Source: Tipula vernalis | Taxonomy: Eukaryota > Arthropoda > Insecta > Diptera > Tipulidae | NCBI GenBank assembly: GCA_958295665.1 | Contig: OY282560.1 | Coordinates: 268,685,315-268,749,314, forward strand | Direction: 5' to 3' | Length of the DNA: 64,000 bases | Part shown: positions 57,724-64,000 of the stretch, one piece after another | Layout: each line of letters opens with the position of its first letter | Numbering within the stretch: position 1 is the first letter of the stretch | Notes under the pieces: model-generated | Told to the model about the DNA's origin: nothing | The model's database searches: none | Seen by the model: the letters and a program-made list of their open reading frames with translations, nothing else | Translations under genes and position numbers: made by a program

Positions 57724-60700
57724 CGACCACTTCGTGACAAGAACTGCTATCTGCGTTTTTTGCTAAAAATAGTTTTTGGTGTAGAAATATAGCTATAATG
57801 CAGGCGCACCTATACATAATAACTAAAACGTAATAATAAAACTGAAAAAACAATATAACGGCAAAAAACAATTCCTCCAGATCCTCCTATAAAGAAATAG
57901 TAAAAAAAATCGTAAAAATCGCCTATGTGATCAGTTTCCTTGTGTTTTGACAGCGTGCGGATCGCCGGTAAGTATTTGATCTGTTTCGTATTATGTGATA
58001 TTAGTTAAAATTGGGAGTGAAGTGAAATATAAATAACTATATATTTTGTAGTTGAATTGAAATATTTATTTTGATGTGGTCATATAATAATACATAATAA
58101 AACAATAATAAATAATTGCTTCATTTATGAGATTTTGAAACATCATTATTTATGTAGATAGGAGGTTTTGCATCCAAATTTTACTAAACGAATTCACCGA
58201 AAAATTTAAAAATTTAATTTTTGTGTCAAATTACAGACAACAAATAAATATCTATTAAGTTAAACGAATTAGGAATTCCATTAAAAAAATGTCACGTGGG
58301 CAAAGAATGTTAGATATGGCACAAGAAATATTACAACGGGTAATCGTGATCCCAAGCAGCAATGAAACAGTAATTCCAATTGAAAACTTTGACGTGATAT
58401 TTTCTTTTGAATTGGATCCTACAGCGATGGGGCCTGATATTTACATTCCGAGCGCCAGCAATAATTCAAATGAGAATACAATTATGGTTACGGATTTAAA
58501 TTTTGAAAATATATCAAAGCAGAACGGACTAGAAATGGAAAGTAAGGCTTATGAAGACAACCCAGACTATGTGAGAGATATGACTGATGATTCTAACAGT
58601 AGTGAAGAACAACTTCATATTACGGATGCGGACAATGATGAAAGTAATCATTTATTTGTACCTTAAAGAGTAGAAACGGAAGAGACAGATGAAACGGGTC
58701 TGAGTGGAGTAAATTCCGTACGGTGACAAAGGAAATCTTAATCTGATAATTGGAAACGCAATAAAAATAAAAGCCTCCGCATGAACGGGAAAGAGTACGT
58801 TGGGTTCTGTAAGATAGATAATAAATACCAATAACAGAAAATAAGAAGTCCTAGAGTGCAAGGTATTTCTTGCAAATCGAACAAGTGCCTCAAGTTAAAA
58901 AACCGATTTTGTCACACGTTTACACCGGAAATACGACAAGTTATTTTCAATGATTTTTGGGATAAATGTAATTGGGACCAACGAAAAATATTTATTGCCT
59001 CAAATATTATATGCAGACCGGCATCCAGAATGACTGTTGAAACGATCTCTAGACGTTCGAAAACTTATGATTACTTCATGCACAATGGCACAGACCGTGT
59101 TCAGGTTTGTCGGAATATGCTTTTGCAATCGCTTGCTATTGGTTATAAGACAGTACATGCTTGGATTGAGTCCAGTCGACACGGTTTGCATCAGGAGACT
59201 TCTCATTCAAACAAGGCCCGGAAATCAATTACTCGAGAGGCCAATAATTCTCAGAAAGAATATTTACATTCCTTTTTTGAAAAACTACCAAAGTTGCCTT
59301 CACATTACGCAAGAGCCAGTTCATCTAAATTATTTTTGGAACCGATCTACAGTTCCATTAGAGATGTGTTTAAACAATATCAAATATTCTGTGGATCCAA
59401 AAATAGTTTACCTTTAGGAATAAAACTGTTTACTGAAACGTTTCACGAAAAGAATTGGTCCATTTTTCAAAAATACAAAGATGAATGCAACGTGTCTTTT
59501 AGAAATGGCAATTTGGCGGAAGATGAATATAACAAACACATTATTAACAAGAATCGCGCGCGAGATGAAAAAACTCGAGATAAGGAACTTGCTATTTCTG
59601 GAAATATTTTTGCCATATGCATGGATCTGCAAGCTGTAAAATTGGCGCCCCACGTTAACGCAAATGCATTTTATTACAAAACCAAACTATGCTGCCTTAA
59701 TTTTACATTTTATAACTTAGCCACCAAAGATGTAAAATGTTATTGGTTCTCTGAAGATCAATGCAACAACCTATGCGCATCAACTTTTACTAGTTGTATC
59801 ATCGACTACTTAAGCAATAATCTTAGCATCGAAGAAAAAAAAACTGTTGTGCTTTATTCCGACGGATGCGGATATCAAAATAGAAATAATGTTTTGGCTA
59901 ACGCGCTGTTAAATTTTTCTATGCAGAATGATATTGAAATCATTCAAAAGTATTTAGAACCAGGACACACAGAGATGGAGTATGACAGTGTCCATAGTAA
60001 GATTGAGCATCAACTCAAGAATAGGGAAATACATTTACCCAGCAACTATTTAGTATTTACTAAAGCCGCGCGCATCAATCCAAAACCATATGAGGTAGAA
60101 AATTTAAGATACACGTTTTTTTAAAAACTGTTCATTACCGGAACATCTTAGATATTCATCAATTAGACCTGGTAGAAGGGCCCATGATCCAGTAGTTACC
60201 GACATCAAAGCTTTAAGATATTACGAAAGTAAAATAAAATACAAATTATGTTTCGATCACGAGTGGAGCGACTTACCTGGAAGATTGAAAAAAATTGATC
60301 TTATATCGAATTATCCATCTCTTTTTAGTACAACATGCAAAATAAAAAAAAGCAAGTACGATAACTTACAAGATTTAAAATCTGTGATGCCATCAGACTG
60401 TCATGCCTTTTACGATAATCTTGAATTCTTTGATTAACTTTTTTTAATAATGCTGATGAAACTTGGAGACTGATTTTAGTCGTAATTTTAAGAATATTAT
60501 TTTTAAACATGTGAATGTGATTTCAATACTTTTGTATTATTTAACTGAAAGTTGATTTTTTTTTGTTTTACATAGGTATCATCCTAATATTCATAATTTT
60601 TTTATATCTAAAAACTTGAATTATTTATGTAAATTTGTTATGAATAAAATATCCTATCTGCATAAAAAATTTGGCTCAAATTATCCTAAGTACATTAAAA

Positions 60701-60877
60701 ATTTTACCATCAAGATAACTGACAAAAATAGTTATTGATACGTTGTATAAGATTATTTATAAAGAATCCTCATTTAAATTTTATGAAAACTTTTAATCGT
60801 TATCACGGTACACAGTTTTTTTTGTCTCCTGGAAAATGTAGTTTTTGTAGATAGGAGGTCTTGTCACGAAGCGGGCG
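57724..60877. mobile_element. Complete-looking DNA transposon with unclassified transposase
   Basis: 3154 bp. The left end CGACCACTTCGTGACAAGAA and onward (57724-57754) matches the inverse complement of the right end (60847-60877) at 26 of 31 positions, including an unbroken CTTCGTGACAAGA. ATAT stands on both sides (57720-57723, 60878-60881), a possible 4-bp target duplication, though ATAT is weak evidence in AT-rich DNA. A copy of the subterminal word TGTAGATAGGAGGTTTTG also lies inside at 58153-58170, in the same orientation as 60846-60863. One long gene fills the interior. Confidence 0.8.
58289..60436 (+). pseudogene. Large transposase-like protein of a repetitive insect family, few lesions
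   Basis: N-terminal acidic region (58289-58666: MSRGQRMLDMAQEILQRV to ESNHLFVP). A short broken linker (58667-58855, stops at about 58724, 58739 and 58830) has WKRNKNKSLRMNGKEYVGF. The main frame to 60124 begins with a Cys cluster (CKSNKCLKLKNRFC) and FTPEIRQVIFNDFWD. The catalytic-looking motifs are ICMDLQAVKLAP (59620), VVLYSDGCGYQNRN (59850) and PGHTEMEYDSVHSKIE (59965), with conserved acidic residues as in an RNase H-fold DDE/D enzyme. At 60114-60124 a T7 run causes a frame change, after which the protein continues (FKNCSLPEHLRYS to FYDNLEFFD) to a stop at 60434-60436. About 650-700 aa. I have seen this family as multi-copy uncharacterised proteins in insects and cnidarians; a relation to Sola-type transposons is a guess. 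Confidence 0.75.
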
Positions 60878-60881
60878 ATAT

Positions 60882-62085
60882 GTATATGTTAATAATTTTG
60901 TCACCGTTAAAATAATCGATGTTCAATTATTTCCCTGAGAAATGTTTTCATTTTATTTTTCATGGAAACAGCATTAGTACTGTGAAACTTGAATAATTAA
61001 ATAATTGGAAAAATATTCATGATTCCTGCACCCTGATTCTCTTAAAATATAAGATAATGTGTAACCAAGAAAACTTGTAAAAAGCAAAGCACACTTTTAT
61101 GAGTTTACAATTTTTTGATTTGACTACTACTAAAATAATATCGAAAAAGTGAAAATTTATAAAAGTAAGCTTTGCTTTTTATGTTTTCACGTTTACACAT
61201 CGTTTTATATTTTAGAGAATCAGGGTGCTATACTCTATAATTTGTATGTATAAGAAAGAAAAAATCGTGAATATCGAGATCGCGCTATCGAATGGATCAC
61301 TGTTTTTAAAATTAATATACAATCAACTATCACGACACTATAGCTATACTATCGCGATAGTATTTCAATAGTAGGTATAATTAAAACCGTAAAATTAGAA
61401 TGTATTCTTGGAACGAGTCGTATCTCGTATACCTATAATATAAAAAAAATATTTTTATTTGTTGAATATTAATTAAAAAAAAAAAATAAAATTAAAAAAT
61501 TATAAAATCTTAATTACATTTCGTTAAACCAAAAAAATACAGAAACGGAAAACCAATTAAGATAAAAAACATTTACAGTAAAAATTTATATAATTTCCGA
61601 TGTACAAGAATTTTATTTTTTCTTGAAAATATTTTTTTTTACCGTCGGCAATGCGTATTATTATTATATTTTAAAGAAAACATCGAAAAAAATGGGAAAA
61701 CTCTCACCACTTTTTTATCGTTTTTGTTTTCATTCGCTTTTAATTGAAAATATTTCTACCCTGCCAACCCAGGAAATGCCCTTCTTTTCCTTAACTGTTA
61801 TTCCGCTTTTGTATCTTTACAAAAAAAAAATCGATTTTCGCCATATGACATATAAAATTTGGTAATTTTCCCAAGGAAATTTTATTTATTCAGCACAAAC
61901 TTGAAATTACTGTTTTTTTGCTTAGGTCTTATTAAATTTATTTATTTTATTAAAACTATAAAAATTATTTTATTTTAGCAAAAATCGTAATGTCGCCATT
62001 ATTTGTCTTTTTAATTATTTTCAGTCTCCATTAATTCACAAATTTAAAATCTGGAGAAAAAACGTACGAGTGTTGTTATTTAATA
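60882..62085. other. AT-rich DNA, no gene; 18-bp palindrome inside
   Basis: ATACTATCGCGATAGTAT at 61347-61364 is a perfect palindrome in a cluster of CGATA/TATCG words (61285-61370). The frame at 61623-61865 shows no motif. Confidence 0.5.
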
Positions 62086-62089
62086 TTAT

Positions 62090-62116
62090 TGTCGAGAGGG
62101 AGAGCGAGCACAGAGA
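62090..62116 (+). promoter_or_regulatory. GAGA-type motif cluster upstream of the host gene
   Basis: GTCGAGAGGGAGAGCGAG followed by CACAGAGAAC contains two GAGAG-like words. Further copies occur at 62578-62588 (CTCTCTTTCG) and 62690-62697 (AAGAGAGA). GAGA-factor sites are common at dipteran developmental promoters, so the promoter and 5' UTR of the 63413 gene may lie here. The locally GC-rich GAGGCGCATCGCCCGAGCAG at 62713-62732 is another candidate core-promoter region. No TATA box is obvious. Confidence 0.3.
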
Positions 62117-62119
62117 ACG

Positions 62120-63412
62120 AAACACAAATTAATAAAAAAAAAACAAAAAAAAAATGTATGTCCAATTTCTTCTTTATAAAAAAATTTCGTTTTCTTCATC
62201 TTTTTTGTTTTTGTTGTGCGGCAGACATAAAGAGACGGAATTCCCTCAATTGGAATCACATGCTCATAATATGACGACGACTAGGCAATTTTGATTTAAA
62301 AAAAAAAAAAAAAAAAATAGTTCACATACTAATACATTGACATTACATTTTGCAGACATCGTTTTTTGAGTTCAACACGAATGTTCTCCGCTCTCAATTT
62401 TTCGGGGTATTACTTTACTACAATTTTTATTTTATTATTATTTATGATTACTCATTTTCATGTCTCGCCATCATATAATCGAAAAAAAAACTCTTTCTAA
62501 TTTCTTTTTAGTTGTACTTTGTTGTTGTACTCTTTGATGATATTTTAATTTCGTTTTTCGTTTTTATATGTTTTTCCGATCTCTCTTTCGTAGTCGAACA
62601 CCTTTTACTCTCACTGAGCATAAATGACGATATGTTACGAGTGGTTTCACGAAATTTATAATTTAATTTTAATTTCGTTGTACTAGGCAAGAGAGAAAAT
62701 TCTTGTATAGTCGAGGCGCATCGCCCGAGCAGTCAAAAACGTTTAAAATAAAAATAAAAAAATAATTTCAAGACAAGTTTATTAAATAACAAAAAACAAT
62801 TATAAACTCAGCTGTTTTTTATTTAATTTAAAAAAAAAAAAAACATTTAATAAAGTAAAAATAAATTGTGAATTATATGAAAAAAAAACTTTTAACCGTG
62901 TGTGTATATAAAATAATAGTTCACAATTTTAGTTTTAAATATTATAAATTAGTAAAGACTGAGCTGTAGAACAATCAAACAAACAAAAGAAAAGTTTATA
63001 AATTAGTGAGACTGAGTTCATATGCAGCCAATTTAAATTGTTTTTTTTTTTTTGTTAATTTTCGTCTTATTATTAATCAAAACAAAAAAAAAATCATCTT
63101 TACATTTTATTTGGATTAATGTTCCTGCTACTACACTAATTATTGTCATATCATCAAAACCTTGGATTACTTTACACACTTCAACTCTACTACTAGCATA
63201 CACACATCTGCAGTGGATTTTGGATTACAGTGCCAATTTTTTTTTTTTTAATTGTGTTTAGTGAGAAAAATTATTAAATCAAGCAAATAAGTTTTTTTAT
63301 TGTGAATATGATAAAGAAATTATTGATTAAAGTGAAAATTTAAAGAAAAAATAGTGTTTTACCGTAAATTGTGTGGATTATTTGAAAAGTATATTTTTTG
63401 TTGTTGAATAAA
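62120..63412 (+). other. Probable promoter and 5' untranslated region of the host gene
   Basis: AT-rich with poly(A)/poly(T) runs (62296-62317, 63040-63055), no coding frame. The last in-frame stop before the gene's ATG is TGA at 63383-63385. Upstream introns cannot be excluded. Confidence 0.4.
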
Positions 63413-64000
63413 ATGGCAATGGCAGCTTGCTATTCAAATTATGACCTCTCGGGGTCACAAGGTGTTACACAACATCATCATCAACATTTAACTCATACAA
63501 ATCATCAGACTACTCGGATAGCCACTGTTCAATCGCAACCACAACAACAGCAACAACAAGCAGCCCCACAAAAGGATTATAGTATACCGTTGCATGTTGA
63601 TTGTAGTGTGGAATATGAATTACCAAATCAGGCGAAACCACCGGCTGGTACCCGTGTAGAACCCTTATTAATGATACATCCATGTTACTTTCGTAAAATG
63701 GAGAGCCAACGTCGTAGTCCTTTTATAAATAATATGCCAAATTCTTCAACCACTTCATCAACATCAGCATCTGTATCACGTAGTCATAACAGTAGTAATA
63801 CAACGAATGTTGGTGTTGTTGGTCCTATAAATACATCTAGTACACATTTAACTGTGTCACATCGCAGAAGTTCTAGAAATTCTCAAATAATTGCTGCTCA
63901 GCAACAACAACAGCAACAGCAGCAGCAAGTACAACAACAACAACACAGGCAACAACACCAGCAACATCATCAACAACAACTTCATCAACAATTAGCTCAA
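63413..64000 (+). CDS. N-terminus of a host regulatory protein, candidate centrosomal and chromosomal factor (Corto)-like; runs off the window
   Basis: 196 codons, open to the last base. The start ATG at 63413 follows an in-frame TGA (63383-63385) and has a good context (AAAATGG). The N-terminus is MAMAACYSNYDLSGSQG followed by His- and Gln-rich tracts. A compact conserved-looking block follows at residues about 62-111: DYSIPLHVDCSVEYELPN, then PPAGTRVEPLLMIHPCYFRK and MESQRRSPF. Ser/Thr/Asn-rich sequence and long CAA/CAG glutamine runs fill the rest. The block resembles, from memory, the insect protein annotated as centrosomal and chromosomal factor (a chromodomain-type Polycomb/trithorax-linked regulator in Drosophila); the chromodomain would lie beyond the window and is not seen. 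The gene itself is convincing; its name is not certain. Confidence 0.7.
   Translation, partial: MAMAACYSNYDLSGSQGVTQHHHQHLTHTNHQTTRIATVQSQPQQQQQQAAPQKDYSIPLHVDCSVEYELPNQAKPPAGTRVEPLLMIHPCYFRKMESQRRSPFINNMPNSSTTSSTSASVSRSHNSSNTTNVGVVGPINTSSTHLTVSHRRSSRNSQIIAAQQQQQQQQQQVQQQQHRQQHQQHHQQQLHQQLAQ

Noticed and set aside
1..64000. CRISPR arrays, operons, prokaryotic defence islands
   Set aside because: The window is eukaryotic: introns, a Pol III tRNA gene, insect transposons. The 20-21 bp array at 861-1095 has no spacer/repeat alternation of CRISPR type.

Overview
Kind of genome. This is AT-rich eukaryotic DNA, almost certainly from an insect and most likely a fly. Evidence: short introns (71 bp at 25916-25986, 185 bp at 45850-46034); a nuclear tRNA-Lys(TTT) gene with no encoded CCA; insect-type mobile elements (Jockey, R1, I and CR1-like LINEs, Ty3/Gypsy, mariner, Tc1/Tc3, piggyBac, PIF/Harbinger, Helitron); and, at the right edge, the start of a host gene with CAG/CAA-coded polyglutamine runs typical of dipteran regulators. 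No prokaryotic gene organisation is present. The window is mostly a transposon graveyard upstream of one host gene.

Layout. 1-1100: two short-period repeat fields, the second with a 20-21 bp period. 1451-5045 (minus): broken pieces of an uncharacterised insect repetitive gene with a C2H2 finger. 8524-15358 (minus): a CR1-like LINE interrupted by a Jockey-clade LINE. 16012-16716: a short LINE end bounded by 12-bp target duplications. 17.9-25.3 kb: mariner relics, a 1-kb tandem duplication, the tRNA-Lys gene, a 214-bp MITE and a deleted Tc1. 25.4-30.65 kb (minus): a decayed Ty3/Gypsy element with a zeste/SANT-type DNA-binding gene wedged in it on the plus strand. 30658-38423: a PIF/Harbinger element with matching TIRs and 3-bp duplications. 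It contains a second Gypsy element, whose integrase is in turn split by a Harbinger-type MITE with its own 3-bp duplication. 40955-42591: a nearly whole Tc3-like element. 44.6-46.06 kb (minus): a piggyBac transposase with a 26-nt first exon. 46.4-47.5 kb: a LINE RT fragment. 48.46-48.96 kb (minus): a Helitron Rep fragment. 50.5-57.24 kb: an I-clade LINE (minus) carrying a 5'-truncated R1-clade LINE (plus) with 15-bp duplications, the whole bracketed by ~54-bp inverted repeats. 57724-60877: a complete-looking DNA transposon with ~31-bp TIRs, a probable 4-bp duplication and one long transposase-like gene of a family I cannot classify firmly. From 63413: the first 196 codons of a host gene resembling the insect centrosomal and chromosomal factor (Corto); the gene runs off the window.

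The only genes I would expect to act for the host are the tRNA and the last gene. The other coding sequence is mobile-element derived and nearly all carries stops, frameshifts or deletions. Three reverse transcriptases have lost the block that carries the catalytic YXDD motif. The best candidates for something under-described are the 57724-60877 transposon, the scrambled Harbinger/Gypsy/MITE nest, and the uncharacterised zinc-finger relic family at the left end.
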